A stretch of 64,000 nucleotides of DNA from Crocinitomix catalasitica ATCC 23190. Its GTDB lineage: Bacteria > Bacteroidota > Bacteroidia > Flavobacteriales_D > Crocinitomicaceae. Shown piece after piece: positions 7,980 through 16,947 of the stretch. Location of the stretch: contig NZ_JHXV01000005.1 in assembly GCF_000621625.1 (NCBI RefSeq), positions 248,001-312,000 on the forward strand. Direction: 5' to 3'. Under the pieces are notes generated by a model. That model saw nothing but the letters and a program-made list of their open reading frames with translations. It had not been told where the DNA came from and made no database searches. How positions within the stretch are numbered: the stretch's first letter is position 1; each line of letters opens with the position of its first letter. Made by a program: the position numbers and the translations under genes.

Positions 7980-8768
7980 TTAATTACTAGAAATGGCACT
8001 TCTTAAAATTTCAAGTGTATTATTCCCTGTTAAGCGGAGTTCAATCCAACCAATTCGATCAATTAAATTACTATCCGTATAGATCAATTTAAAAGGAATG
8101 TAAAAAAGTTCATTAAAAGGAGCAAGACCTTGACATTGTGCTTCTCTTATCGTCCGATGACCAATCAGGGAATCTCCTGTCCCATCAACATTCCAGTATT
8201 CATATTGAAATGCCTCACTATACAATTCATAACTGATGTTTTCGGATGGTAATTCGGGTAATGAAAACACACGCGTATTGGCCTCAAGTAGCAAAACAGC
8301 GCCAGGTTCATCATCCCTTAGTATTGCTCCACTTGCTGGATTACAAGTAAATATTTCTTGATAGGTTACTCTATAATACGAACCATAGTATCCACCAATT
8401 TTTTCACTTTTCACATACCAGTCCGCTGAATTCAGAATCTCGGGTAAGATTAATTTTCGATTTTCGTAATAGTTAGCAACTGTAAAACCAACATTATAAT
8501 AAGGACGCTCTCCAATAAAATAACTTGAAGTACTTTCAATTATATCAAAAGTAATTTCGGGATTACCATCCTTATCTAAATCGATACTATGACTATCAGT
8601 AACTATATTATTTGCTGTATCTGTTTCAAGCTTAATATTGTGGTTCGCCACAATAAGTCCTGTAGTATTTCCGGCAGTTAAAATTGGCGTAGGTGTGGAA
8701 ATCTCATCTTTTTTACAAGCAATAACAGTTAGTGCTATAAAAATGGGGAGTATAATCTTTTTCATCAT
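7980..8768 (-). CDS. lipoprotein, paralogue of the adjacent gene (copy 2)
   Basis: 262 residues with signal peptide MMKKIILPIFIALTVIAC and lipobox Cys followed by KK. It contains SIDLDKDGNPEITFDI, an Asp/Gly-rich calcium-loop-like motif, and ends in GWIELRLTGNNTLEILRSAI. Both segments are recognisably shared with the upstream gene, so the two arose by duplication and then diverged strongly. ATG 8768 is 5 bases after the upstream stop, giving a two-gene operon. Likely lipid-anchored in the periplasm or outer membrane; function unknown. Confidence 0.75.
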   Translation of the reverse strand: MMKKIILPIFIALTVIACKKDEISTPTPILTAGNTTGLIVANHNIKLETDTANNIVTDSHSIDLDKDGNPEITFDIIESTSSYFIGERPYYNVGFTVANYYENRKLILPEILNSADWYVKSEKIGGYYGSYYRVTYQEIFTCNPASGAILRDDEPGAVLLLEANTRVFSLPELPSENISYELYSEAFQYEYWNVDGTGDSLIGHRTIREAQCQGLAPFNELFYIPFKLIYTDSNLIDRIGWIELRLTGNNTLEILRSAISSN

Positions 8769-8773
8769 CTTGT

Positions 8774-9571
8774 TTATTTTTCTTTAATTCCAGAGGCAAC
8801 AATAGTTAGTGTATTTTGCCCCGTCAAATAGAGCTGAATCCATCCATAGCGGGGATTTAGTCCTACTTCATTGGTAATCATGAATGCTAAATAAAAATCT
8901 TGATTGTAAGGAGCTCTTCCTTCGCACAGACCTTGACTGTCCAAAATGAATGTAATTAACGAATCAGGCTCTCCTGGAATAGGAGAAGGACCATTTTTCC
9001 AACTTAAATCATTTCGAATTAAATCAATTTTTTTGCGCTGTTTATTCAATGATATCTCCTTAACAAAGCCTCCTTTTCTTACGCAATTCACTGCACCATT
9101 CGCATTCTTGTTCAATCTCGAACCTTCAATTTTATCACAAGTCATTTTTCGGACCGTTGTTCTAATCGGTGTATGTCCATTATCTGCAACACTATAGGTG
9201 TGAGTATATTTTTCATATTGCACACCTGATTTTTCATGTTCATAAAATGAAATTTTTCGATTTATGGATTCCAAATTAAACACTTCAAAACTCACCTCAA
9301 TAACCCTGCCCGTATTATATCCGCTATTGAATTCAAGACTTGTAAATTCAACATCGCCAATACCATCTAAATCTAGATCGATACTATGTTTTAGCATTCC
9401 TGTCCCTGCTGTAATGTCAGGATCAAGCGTTACATCATGTGTTGTTACTGAATATTCATTAAGATCGCCTACGTTATCTATAGCAAATTCATTATTATCT
9501 TTTCTACAAGAATTAATGGAGAATAGCAATATTATTAGAAAGGTGATTTTCTGGAATGACTTCAATTTCAT
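8774..9571 (-). CDS. lipoprotein, paralogue of the adjacent gene (copy 1)
   Basis: 265 residues; the signal MKLKSFQKITFLIILLFSINSC ends in a lipobox Cys followed by RKD. It has SIDLDLDGIGDVEFTS (an Asp/Gly loop as in FG-GAP or dockerin-like calcium sites) and a C-terminal GWIQLYLTGQNTLTIVASGI matching its neighbour. It is the first gene of the pair on the minus strand. No enzymatic motif was seen. A structural or binding role is possible but not demonstrated. Confidence 0.75.
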   Translation of the reverse strand: MKLKSFQKITFLIILLFSINSCRKDNNEFAIDNVGDLNEYSVTTHDVTLDPDITAGTGMLKHSIDLDLDGIGDVEFTSLEFNSGYNTGRVIEVSFEVFNLESINRKISFYEHEKSGVQYEKYTHTYSVADNGHTPIRTTVRKMTCDKIEGSRLNKNANGAVNCVRKGGFVKEISLNKQRKKIDLIRNDLSWKNGPSPIPGEPDSLITFILDSQGLCEGRAPYNQDFYLAFMITNEVGLNPRYGWIQLYLTGQNTLTIVASGIKEK

Positions 9572-9692
9572 TAGTTTAGTTAGGGGGCTAAAAGTAATAA
9601 TTAAAATTAATTAAATCAATAATATAGGTTAGTACACTGTTGAGTTTTTTTGAAGTGAATGCACTAATTATGTTTTTAACTCAATCCTTTTA

Positions 9693-9878
9693 TCAAGCTG
9701 AACAAAATTTTGTAAATCTTCCGGAACCTTCTGCTATATTAAGCATGACAATGAAAGAGGCCCTTCTCAATTGATCATTTGAGGTTCTGTCTAGATTATT
9801 CGATTTTAAAAAGTTATTTACTTTTTTATTAAAATCTTTAGCTTTAGCGTAAACTGTTAGTTTTTCGAAATCAAACAT
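9693..9878 (-). pseudogene. truncated duplicate of four-helix-bundle (23S rRNA IVP-like) gene
   Basis: Translation gives MFDFEKLTVYAKAKDFNKKV..., almost identical to the first 57 residues of the intact gene at 10010-10354, then diverges after GRFTK and stops (FCSA). The similarity includes about 100 bases of upstream DNA with a hairpin, so it is a tandem duplication whose distal part was lost. Without the second half of the helical bundle it is unlikely to fold. Confidence 0.75.
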
Positions 9879-10005
9879 AGATTATTTTTTTAAGCAAGTG
9901 TTTAAGCAAGCCCTTCGACAAATGCTCAGGGACCAAGAAATGAGGGACAAAACAGCTTATCGCAAGAGTAAATCGCTGTATGCTCTTTACTCTTGCTCAA
10001 TACTG
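9708..10005. repeat. tandem direct repeat, copy A (partner 10184-10457)
   Basis: This segment matches 10184-10457 at near identity over the 5' part of the four-helix-bundle gene and its upstream hairpin. Copy A has about 24 extra bases between start codon and hairpin. The homology ends abruptly at 10005 and at 10457, six bases from the mature 3' end of tmRNA. Confidence 0.8.
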
Positions 10006-10009
10006 GTAT

Positions 10010-10354
10010 TCACGATAATGTTTTAATCATTGCAAATAGCATCCTCGACAATTCATCGAGATCATTATAGAAATCCTTAAATTCCTGCTCGTTTAATGTC
10101 TCTATGTCTTTTAAATAATCAAATATCGCAACACATTCAAAGGTCGATCCTCTCGAAATAACATAAAAATTACGTTTATCAGGTTTTGTAAATCTTCCAG
10201 AACCTTCTGCTATATTAAGCATGATACTGAAAGAGGCCCTTCTCAATTGATCATTTGTGGTTCTGTCTAGATTATTCGATTTTAAAAAGTTGTTTACTTT
10301 TTTATTAAAATCTTTAGCTTTAGCATAGACTGTTAGTTTTTCGAAATCAAACAT
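10010..10354 (-). CDS. four-helix-bundle protein, 23S rRNA intervening-sequence (IVP) family
   Basis: 114 residues, the usual length of this family. It shows the hallmark pattern FEKLTVYAKAKDF at the N-terminus, DQLRRASFSIMLNIAEGSGR in the middle and a final helix LDELSRMLFAMIKTL. Homologues form pentameric helical bundles and are often encoded within 23S rRNA intervening sequences or beside mobile DNA; their biochemical role is not settled. It lies directly downstream of tmRNA on the same strand, and a truncated second copy follows it. Confidence 0.85.
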   Translation of the reverse strand: MFDFEKLTVYAKAKDFNKKVNNFLKSNNLDRTTNDQLRRASFSIMLNIAEGSGRFTKPDKRNFYVISRGSTFECVAIFDYLKDIETLNEQEFKDFYNDLDELSRMLFAMIKTLS

Positions 10355-10413
10355 AGATTATTTGTTTTAAGCAAGTGTTTGAGCAAGCGTCTTGAGGGAC
10401 AAAACAGCTTATC

Positions 10414-10448
10414 GCAAGAGTAAATCGCTGTATGCTCTTTACTCTTGC
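10414..10448 (-). terminator. hairpin just downstream of tmRNA (duplicated at 9962-9996)
   Basis: GCAAGAGTAAA and TTTACTCTTGC form an 11-base-pair perfect stem with a 13-base loop, 15 bases past the tmRNA 3' end. It lacks a long U-run, so it may be a terminator, a processing signal, or both. The same hairpin occurs at 9962-9996 as part of the tandem duplication. Confidence 0.5.
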
Positions 10449-10462
10449 TCAATACTGTTTTG

Positions 10463-10863
10463 TGGAGCCGGAGGGGATCGAACCCTCGTCCTAACAATGA
10501 GTCTATATAGTTTCTACATGTTTATTTTGTGATTGAACTTCAGTAAGCAGCTGGGCACAAACACCCCACAACAAACCTAAGCTACTTTATCTCACTAGCG
10601 CATCATAGCACTACACTAGCCAGATCAAACTTTTGATGCCTGTGACCCTACCTCGATGATCAAAAGGTTGGCAGACAGTTAGTTCCCCTTACTATTATTC
10701 GGGTGGAATTAAGGTAATATAGACTTAGTCTAGATTACGCAGCTAACGCGTAAGAATTATTGTTGTCAATTATTCTTGATACAAATACTTTTAACGAGGT
10801 ATATTGCATTTCTCGACATGCTTGTACATCTACCGCAGTTGCAGTCAAATCCAAGTCGGCCCC
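10463..10863 (-). ncRNA. ssrA: transfer-messenger RNA (tmRNA)
   Basis: About 401 nt. The 5' end reads GGGGCCGACTTGGATTTGAC, typical of tmRNA, and its first seven bases pair with CGGCTCC at the 3' end to form the acceptor stem. The 3' T-arm GGGTTCGATCCCC is intact. The CCA is not genomically encoded in full (ACA follows). The internal reading frame ends NNNSYALAA and a TAA at about 10735, so the proteolysis tag is probably DNNNSYALAA; the resume codon is not certain. It rescues stalled ribosomes with SmpB (not in this window). Confidence 0.95.
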
Positions 10864-10881
10864 GAAAAAAAGAACGAATTG

Positions 10882-10906
10882 CAAATATACAATATTAGTT
10901 CTCCAA
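10882..10906 (-). promoter_or_regulatory. promoter of tmRNA gene
   Basis: On the minus strand a TTG (10906-10904) is followed at proper spacing by the -7 box TATATTTG (10889-10882), 18 bases before the mature 5' end. This fits the Bacteroidota consensus and leaves a short leader for RNase P to remove. Confidence 0.6.
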
Positions 10907-11127
10907 TAAGTTCTGTTCAACTAAATAATTTATCAAGAGAATATATTACGCTGGTTTATAATGGTTAAAACAAACCTTCGTCAACAACAAAATATCAAAA
11001 GCCAAACAACTAAGAAAGGAGAGAATACGTTTCATTCCTAATACAAATAAACAATCACAGAAATAACCGTTATTTAGATTGAATAAATTTAAATAAATAC
11101 TACTTTTACAGAAGAAATACACATTGA

Positions 11128-12348
11128 ATGAACAAGATTAAATTAGGAGTTCTTAGAGAAGGAAAAACTCCACCAGACAAACGTGTACCACTTACCCCGC
11201 CCCAATGTGTTGAAGTGATGCGAAAGTTTACAAATGTTGAAGTTATAGTTCAACCTAGTCCAATAAGGTCAATTCCAGATGCCGAATATTTGTCACAAGG
11301 AATTAAAATGCAAGAGGACTTGTCAGATTGCGATATTTTAATTGGGGTTAAAGAAGTCAAAATAGCAGATTTAATTCCAAATAAAAAATACTTATTCTTT
11401 TCTCATACCTATAAAAAACAGCCCTATAACAGGAGTTTATTACAGGCGATACTTGACAAAAAAATTCAATTGATCGATTACGAGATATTGAAAAATGCCA
11501 AGGGGAATCGAATTATAGGATTTGGTAGATACGCAGGAATTGTTGGGTGCTATAATGGTTTTTTAGCTTTTGGAAAAAAGCACAATTTATACGACTTAAA
11601 ACCTGCTAATCAATGTGCTGACAGGGTTGAATTAGAGCAAGAGTTAAAGAAAATTAAATTACCTAAGCATACAAAGATAGTTGCAACTGGATTCGGTAGA
11701 GTCGGCAATGGTGCTAGAGAAATTTTCAGCACTATAGGACTAAAGGAAGTAGAACCTGAAGACTTCTTAAACAAATCATTTGACGAACCTGTTTATTCTC
11801 AATTAGAAGTCTGTGATTATTTTGCACGAGAAGATGGCGCAGCATTTAGTCGTAAAGAATTCTTTAAGAGTGGAGCTGGTCATATTTCAATTTTCAATAA
11901 GTATTTAGCTGTTGCAGATATGTATGTTGCATGTCATTATTGGCATTCAAGTTCACCTTTTATCATTACACGAGAAGATTTAAAATCTCCCGATGTAAGG
12001 GTTTCGGTAATTTCAGATATCTCATGTGATATTGATGGACCGGTAGCTTCAACACTTCGCCCATCTACTATTGCAGATCCCCTTTACGGTTACGATCCTC
12101 AATCAGAGAAGGAAGTCGATTTTATGGCTCCCCAAGCGATAGGTGTTCAAGCTGTAGACAATCTACCTTGCGAATTACCAATGGATGCGTCAGATGATTT
12201 TGGAAGTGAATTAATCAAGGAAGTTTTCCCTGCATTGTTCGGTTCAGATCCTGATAATATCATTAAAAGAGCTAGTGAAACCGATCTAAATGGTGCATTA
12301 ATGCCAAATTATTCGTATCTTGAAGAATATCTCCAAGAAAAAAATTAG
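11128..12348 (+). CDS. saccharopine dehydrogenase / alanine dehydrogenase-like NAD(P) enzyme
   Basis: 406 residues. The N-terminus KLGVLREGKTPPDKRVPLTP matches the AlaDH/PNT N-terminal domain, with the substrate Arg and Lys region. A Rossmann segment reads KIVATGFGRVGNGAREI (about 185-201). Bacteroidota proteins of this shape are annotated as NAD-dependent saccharopine (lysine-forming) dehydrogenases; they would interconvert saccharopine and lysine plus 2-oxoglutarate. The exact substrate cannot be fixed from sequence alone. The upstream 264-base gap (10864-11127) contains the tmRNA promoter on the other strand. ATG 11128 is the natural start. Confidence 0.75.
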   Translation: MNKIKLGVLREGKTPPDKRVPLTPPQCVEVMRKFTNVEVIVQPSPIRSIPDAEYLSQGIKMQEDLSDCDILIGVKEVKIADLIPNKKYLFFSHTYKKQPYNRSLLQAILDKKIQLIDYEILKNAKGNRIIGFGRYAGIVGCYNGFLAFGKKHNLYDLKPANQCADRVELEQELKKIKLPKHTKIVATGFGRVGNGAREIFSTIGLKEVEPEDFLNKSFDEPVYSQLEVCDYFAREDGAAFSRKEFFKSGAGHISIFNKYLAVADMYVACHYWHSSSPFIITREDLKSPDVRVSVISDISCDIDGPVASTLRPSTIADPLYGYDPQSEKEVDFMAPQAIGVQAVDNLPCELPMDASDDFGSELIKEVFPALFGSDPDNIIKRASETDLNGALMPNYSYLEEYLQEKN

Positions 12349-12511
12349 CGTTTATTAACATTTATTACTGTAATGAATATCATACAAGTGCGTTATACAC
12401 TTTAGAGCATTTAAAGTTTTTTTAATGATTTTCATACAAAAATGTAACTTTTGAAATCAAATAGAAGTTAAAATATAATGAAATTATTTTAGGGAAACTT
12501 AAAATAACGCT

Positions 12512-12542
12512 TGACTTGCATTCTATAATAGTTTAAGTTTGC
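12512..12542 (+). promoter_or_regulatory. promoter of rpoD
   Basis: TTG motifs at 12512 and 12517 precede a -7 box TAAGTTTG (12535-12542), 30 bases before the rpoD ATG, matching the -33/-7 Bacteroidota promoter. Confidence 0.5.
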
Positions 12543-12572
12543 AGTCTATTAAAAAACAAAACAAGAAAAAGG

Positions 12573-13439
12573 ATGAGGCAGTTAAAAATTACAAAATCTA
12601 TTACTAATCGTGAAAGTCAATCTTTAGATAAGTATCTACAAGACATTGGTAAAGAGGAGTTAATTACTGCTGAAATTGAAGTTGAATTAGCTAAAAGAAT
12701 CAAGCAAGGTGACCAAGAGGCACTTGAAAAACTAACAAAAGCTAATTTAAGATTCGTTGTTTCAGTAGCTAAGCAATACCAAAACCAAGGTTTAACTTTA
12801 CCAGATTTGATTAACGAAGGTAATTTAGGTTTGATTAAAGCTGCACAGAAATTTGATGAAACAAGAGGATTTAAGTTTATTTCCTATGCCGTATGGTGGA
12901 TTCGTCAATCAATTTTGCAAGCTTTAGCCGAACAAGCTAGAATCGTCCGTTTGCCTTTGAACCAAGTTGGTTCGTTAAACAAAATTAACAAAGCATTTTC
13001 TAAACTCGAACAAGAATACGAAAGGCCACCTTCAGCTGAAGAATTAGCAGAAGTATTAGAGGTTCCGGAAGATAAGATTAAAGAGTCTATGAAAGTTGCT
13101 GGTCGTCACGTATCTATGGACGCTCCCCTATCTTCTTCGGAAGATGGCGGAACATTGATGGATGTTATGGCGAATGGTGATTCGCCAAAAGCGGATAAAT
13201 TGTTAATGGCTGAATCATTACAAAAAGAAATTGAACGTTCATTGTCTACTTTAACTGATAAGGAAAGAGAAATTATACGTCTATTTTTTGGTATTGGAAT
13301 GAATCACGGTTTAACATTGGAAGAAATCGGAGCGAAATTTAGCTTAACACGTGAGCGTGTTAGACAAATTAAAGAAAAAGCAATTCGTAGACTAAGGCAT
13401 ACGTCTCGAAACAAATTACTCAAAGCTTATTTGGGTTAA
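12573..13439 (+). CDS. rpoD: primary RNA polymerase sigma factor (sigma-70/SigA)
   Basis: 288 residues: the short form of the vegetative sigma factor found in Bacteroidota, lacking region 1.1. Region 1.2 has [16 protein letters not shown]; region 2 has [20 protein letters not shown] and the -10-binding [15 protein letters not shown]; region 4.2 has the helix-turn-helix [20 protein letters not shown]. It recognises the TAnnTTTG/TTG promoters seen throughout the window. It stands alone with its own promoter and a strong terminator. Confidence 0.97.
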   Translation: MRQLKITKSITNRESQSLDKYLQDIGKEELITAEIEVELAKRIKQGDQEALEKLTKANLRFVVSVAKQYQNQGLTLPDLINEGNLGLIKAAQKFDETRGFKFISYAVWWIRQSILQALAEQARIVRLPLNQVGSLNKINKAFSKLEQEYERPPSAEELAEVLEVPEDKIKESMKVAGRHVSMDAPLSSSEDGGTLMDVMANGDSPKADKLLMAESLQKEIERSLSTLTDKEREIIRLFFGIGMNHGLTLEEIGAKFSLTRERVRQIKEKAIRRLRHTSRNKLLKAYLG

Positions 13440-13451
13440 TAAGAATTAACA

Positions 13452-13490
13452 AAGCGTCCTATCAAATTATTGGTAGGACGCTTTTTTTTT
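13452..13490 (+). terminator. rho-independent terminator after rpoD
   Basis: AAGCGTCCTA (13452-13461) and TAGGACGCTT (13474-13483) form a perfect 10-bp stem followed by a run of nine T. It lies 12 bases after the rpoD stop and isolates it from gap. Confidence 0.9.
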
Positions 13491-13527
13491 AAATCTCTTT
13501 TTTCTTTTTAATTAGAGAATTAGACAT

Positions 13528-13535
13528 TAAATTTG
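13528..13535 (+). promoter_or_regulatory. -7 promoter box for gap
   Basis: TAAATTTG matches TAnnTTTG and lies 30 bases before the gap start codon. Confidence 0.45.
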
Positions 13536-13565
13536 CATAAATTTTTAATTAATTAATTTTTTAGA

Positions 13566-15017
13566 ATGGAATCATCTTTAGGTTACGAAAAAGAGTTGCA
13601 AAACTATATCGACAACGAAAAATCAGCCGTAAAACTAGCAAACTATGTGGGCGAATTATTGTATGATAAAGGCGTTGAATTAGTTTTGTTCAGAAACCAC
13701 TTATTGGACACAACGAATTCAGAAATTATTAATCTACATGATTATGCTGAAAAAGTTGTTGGAAAAAAGATTTTTATCTCTACTACTACTGCTTTAGCAG
13801 AAGAATTGTTAGAGTTAGATCTTGCTCCAGCTAAAATTGACATAGGTAAATTAGCTTATGAATGGGTTCAAGAAGGAAGTAACTTTGAAAACAAGCGTTC
13901 TTTTTTAGAAAACAAATTAGGTGACTTAATTGAAACTGATGGTCATAAATTCGCACCAAGAGATGTAGTTCTTTACGGATTTGGTAGAATTGGTCGTTTA
14001 GCAGCGCGTGAATTAATTAAACAAGCTGGTAAAGGTCAACAATTAAGATTAAGAGCAATCGTAACTAGAAATAATTCTGACGAGCAAATCACTAAAAGAG
14101 CTGCATTATTAAGAAACGATTCTGTTCACAATGATTTTAAAGGAACAGTATCTTGTGATTATGAAAACAAAGCTTTAATTGTAAATGGTCAAATCATTAC
14201 AATGATTGAAGCAAGTAATCCTGAAGATATTGATTATACAGCTTACGGAATTAACAATGCATTAATCATTGATAATACGGGAGTTTATACAGATAAAGAA
14301 GCATTATCAAGACATTTAAAAGCAAAAGGTGCCGACAAAGTTTTGTTAACTGCTCCAGGTAAAGAAATTCCAAATATTGTTTATGGTATTAACCATTTCG
14401 ATTTGGATTTAGATGGTACAAAAATTTATTCTGCTGCATCTTGTACAACAAATGCTATTTCACCAATTTTAAAAGTGATTAACGATAAATTTGGTGTTGA
14501 AAAAGGACATATTGAAACGGTTCACGCTTATACTAACGATCAAAACTTATTGGATAACTTTCACAAGAAACCAAGAAGAGGACGTTCTGCAGCAATTAAT
14601 ATGGTAATTACTTCTACTGGAGCTGGAAAAGCTGTTACAAAAGTAATTCCAGATTTAGCGGATAAGTTAACAGCAAATGCTGTTCGTGTACCTACTCCAA
14701 ATGGTTCGTTAGCGATCTTAAACTTAACTATCGGAAGAGAGACTTCATTAGAAGAAGTTAACAGTGTAATAAAAGATGCTGCGTTAAACGGAAACTTAGT
14801 CAATCAAATATTTTATTCAATTGACGAAGAATTAGTTTCAAATGATATTATTGGTAATACTTGTTGCTCTGTTTATGATGCACCTGCTACAATTGTATCT
14901 CCAGACAAAAAGAATATTGTATTATACACTTGGTATGACAACGAGTTTGGATATACGAAACAAGTAATTCGTTTAGCTAAATATATTGCTAAAGTGAGAA
15001 GATTAATTTACTATTAA
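13566..15017 (+). CDS. gap: glyceraldehyde-3-phosphate dehydrogenase with N-terminal extension
   Basis: 483 residues against about 335 for ordinary GAPDH. The catalytic core begins near residue 134 with the Rossmann motif YGFGRIGR (137-144); the active-site Cys293 is in SAASCTTNAISP, and the core ends WYDNEFGYTKQVIRL. The first 130 residues form an alpha-helical extension seen in Bacteroidota GAPDHs; its role is not established. The enzyme oxidises glyceraldehyde-3-phosphate in glycolysis or works in reverse for gluconeogenesis with pckA. The transcript ends at a hairpin (15045-15078) that lies inside the end of an IS element. Confidence 0.93.
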   Translation: MESSLGYEKELQNYIDNEKSAVKLANYVGELLYDKGVELVLFRNHLLDTTNSEIINLHDYAEKVVGKKIFISTTTALAEELLELDLAPAKIDIGKLAYEWVQEGSNFENKRSFLENKLGDLIETDGHKFAPRDVVLYGFGRIGRLAARELIKQAGKGQQLRLRAIVTRNNSDEQITKRAALLRNDSVHNDFKGTVSCDYENKALIVNGQIITMIEASNPEDIDYTAYGINNALIIDNTGVYTDKEALSRHLKAKGADKVLLTAPGKEIPNIVYGINHFDLDLDGTKIYSAASCTTNAISPILKVINDKFGVEKGHIETVHAYTNDQNLLDNFHKKPRRGRSAAINMVITSTGAGKAVTKVIPDLADKLTANAVRVPTPNGSLAILNLTIGRETSLEEVNSVIKDAALNGNLVNQIFYSIDEELVSNDIIGNTCCSVYDAPATIVSPDKKNIVLYTWYDNEFGYTKQVIRLAKYIAKVRRLIYY

Positions 15018-15044
15018 TCAATTCAACATTATATAAAAAAAGGG

Positions 15045-15078
15045 AGCTGTCCAGAAAGTAATTTCAGACAGCTTTTTT
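15045..15078 (+). terminator. terminator hairpin at IS end, serving gap
   Basis: AGCTGTC (15045-15051) pairs with GACAGCT (15067-15073), followed by six T and preceded by an A-run, so it can terminate from both sides. It is part of the IS1182-like end and is repeated with the solo copy at 33424, so the gap terminator appears to be IS-supplied. Confidence 0.65.
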
Positions 15079-16814
15079 ATATTTCACCTGATAAGTTCAA
15101 AAGTTTGATAAGATTTTTTGAGTTCTGTACAGGTTTATTATACGGAGTATTTTTAGCTTTTTTTACTAATCTACATTAAAAACGAGCTTTCTGTCCATTA
15201 CCTAGACTACTAATGCAGCCTTTTTCAGATTGTCAGCCATTGCAATAAGTCCTGTTTCAATTTCAACTTTCTCAAGTCCCCTTAGCATAAACCTTTTGAA
15301 GTTCATATCCTGCTTAATATTACTAAAAACAGCTTCAACATTCCAGCAACGTTTTTTTCCTATGAGCGATTCCTTTTTCGGATAACAGCTTTTCTTTAGC
15401 TTGTTGTTTAAGCCTTTGTAAATTATGGTTCCTTTGTATAATTCGATTGGTTTTAGCTCTATGACACTGGGCTTTATGTGGGTACCATGTGCACCTAAAG
15501 GCTTGATAACTTGTAATCGTTTGTACAAATCCTGTTTTGGTTTTTTTATGGTGTAAACCTATATTTTTCATAGGTTGTCCCATTGGACAGTAATAAGTAT
15601 CTGTTTGAACATTATAGTATAAGTTATAGGGATGAAACTTGCCTCTCTTTTTGTCGAGTAGTTCTTTGTGAAAATAATTGTACTCGACAAAGGTTTCTAT
15701 TCCGTGAGACTCAAGTGTTGTGTAGTTTTCCTCAGAGCCATAACCAGCATCTATGGTAAGGGTATTGGGTTTTTCATTAAAACTTGCAATGTGTTCTTCC
15801 AAACGATCTATAAAAGTGGTGGTGTCAGCAGTGGTTTGAGCAAGAGTGTAATTAGCAATAACCTGTTTTTTGGTAGAGATTTGAAAATTATAACCTGGTT
15901 TGAGCTGCCCATTTTGCATGTGGTCATCTTTCATCCGCATAAAACTTGCGTCTAGGTCAGTCTTATTCATGCTATTTCGTTCTCCCATTAGCGCTTCTTG
16001 ACGCTCATACCTGAGAAGGTTTTTGGCCAATTCCGTTTAACATGGTTCAATTTTTATTTTACTTTTTTATCGACAGGTTTATCTTTTATTGCTGTATTAA
16101 TCTTCTCTATTGTTCGCTCAACATCTGTTGAATTTATCCCATCAAAGTTAGGTGCATTAGGCTGTTGCTCTACGTCTTGGTAAACCTTTTCAAAATAAGC
16201 CCACAAATCTAATTATTGTTTCTGCATCTTCGCTTTGTCGGTTTTAATACTCTTACCCCAAACAAATCTATACCGATTGGCATTAGCTTCTTACTTGGTG
16301 CCATCACATATAAATCCTTTAACGACAAGTAGCCCCGTTGAGCTAAGAGTACAACCACCTGATTAAAAATTCTCTTTAGTCGACCTTTTAATCATTTTCT
16401 TCTAAAATCATTTTGGTATTGTGGTCCGGTTTACTTTGTCCATTTAACCACTTAAAATGAACGTTCTCTTGCAAGGCCTGCTCAATCATTCTTGAAGAAT
16501 ATACGTTACAAAAACAAGAGTAAATCAAAACCTTGAATAACATATGTGGATGATAACTCGAAGTACCACCGCCTTTATAGGTTTTCTCCAAAGAACCAAT
16601 ATCAATATGATCAATAATTGTATTCACTACTCGAGCGGGATGATTAGTAGGAACCAGATCATCATAACTAGTTGGAAGTCAACTCAATTTATCTTGATCA
16701 TAATCTCTATAAACTACTTTTCGAATCATACTTCAAGATACAAAAATTGAAAAGTCAGTCAGCAAGTAATTCTAAACAGTTATTAACAAAAAGAGACCAC
16801 CTTTTCTGACAGCC
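15046..16814 (-). mobile_element. degenerate IS1182-like insertion sequence
   Basis: About 1.77 kb. The left end reads GCTGTCCAGAAAG and the right end, read inward on the minus strand, GGCTGTCAGAAAAG, giving short imperfect terminal inverted repeats. The single transposase frame on the minus strand is broken in several places. No target duplication was identified with confidence. The terminal 162 bases beyond the transposase stop recur exactly at 33424-33585. Confidence 0.75.
15202..16729 (-). pseudogene. IS1182-family DDE transposase, multiply disrupted
   Basis: Reading down the minus strand from ATG 16729 gives MIRKVVYRDYDQDKLS, then a TGA (16681-16679), then continues in frame as LPTSYDDLVPTNHPARVV and the N-terminal domain (GGGTSSYHPHMLFKVLIYSC, 16600s). 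Between 16390 and 16030 the frame shifts several times, although family text is still recognisable, for example KTDKAKMQKQ-like and FDGINST-like segments. The DDE core is readable at 16030-15335 (DASFMRMKDDHMQNGQLKPG ... TIDAGYGSEENY). A last shift leads to the C-terminus at 15528-15202 (cysteine-type dimer end ... DNLKKAALVV). It cannot make a functional transposase. Confidence 0.85.
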
Positions 16815-16947
16815 TTTTTACGTGGCGGATAGATGGAACCTGTTATAGGCCCCATTATTGCAGGTTTCGGGAGGTACAAAAGAGTAATCTATGAAATTAC
16901 ATGAAATGTTTTTGAAACCGGTTTTTTTATCTAAAAATTGTACTTTT

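Noticed and set aside
9693-10863. tmRNA-associated genomic island with attachment sites
   Set aside because: The repeated segment stops six bases before the tmRNA 3' end and does not copy tmRNA sequence, and no integrase is nearby, so a classic att duplication is not supported.
10735-10920. 61-residue minus-strand frame ending NNNSYALAA
   Set aside because: It is the tag-reading part of tmRNA plus its leader, not an independent protein gene.
15668-16183. Several plus-strand open frames inside the IS
   Set aside because: Antisense to recognisable transposase text.
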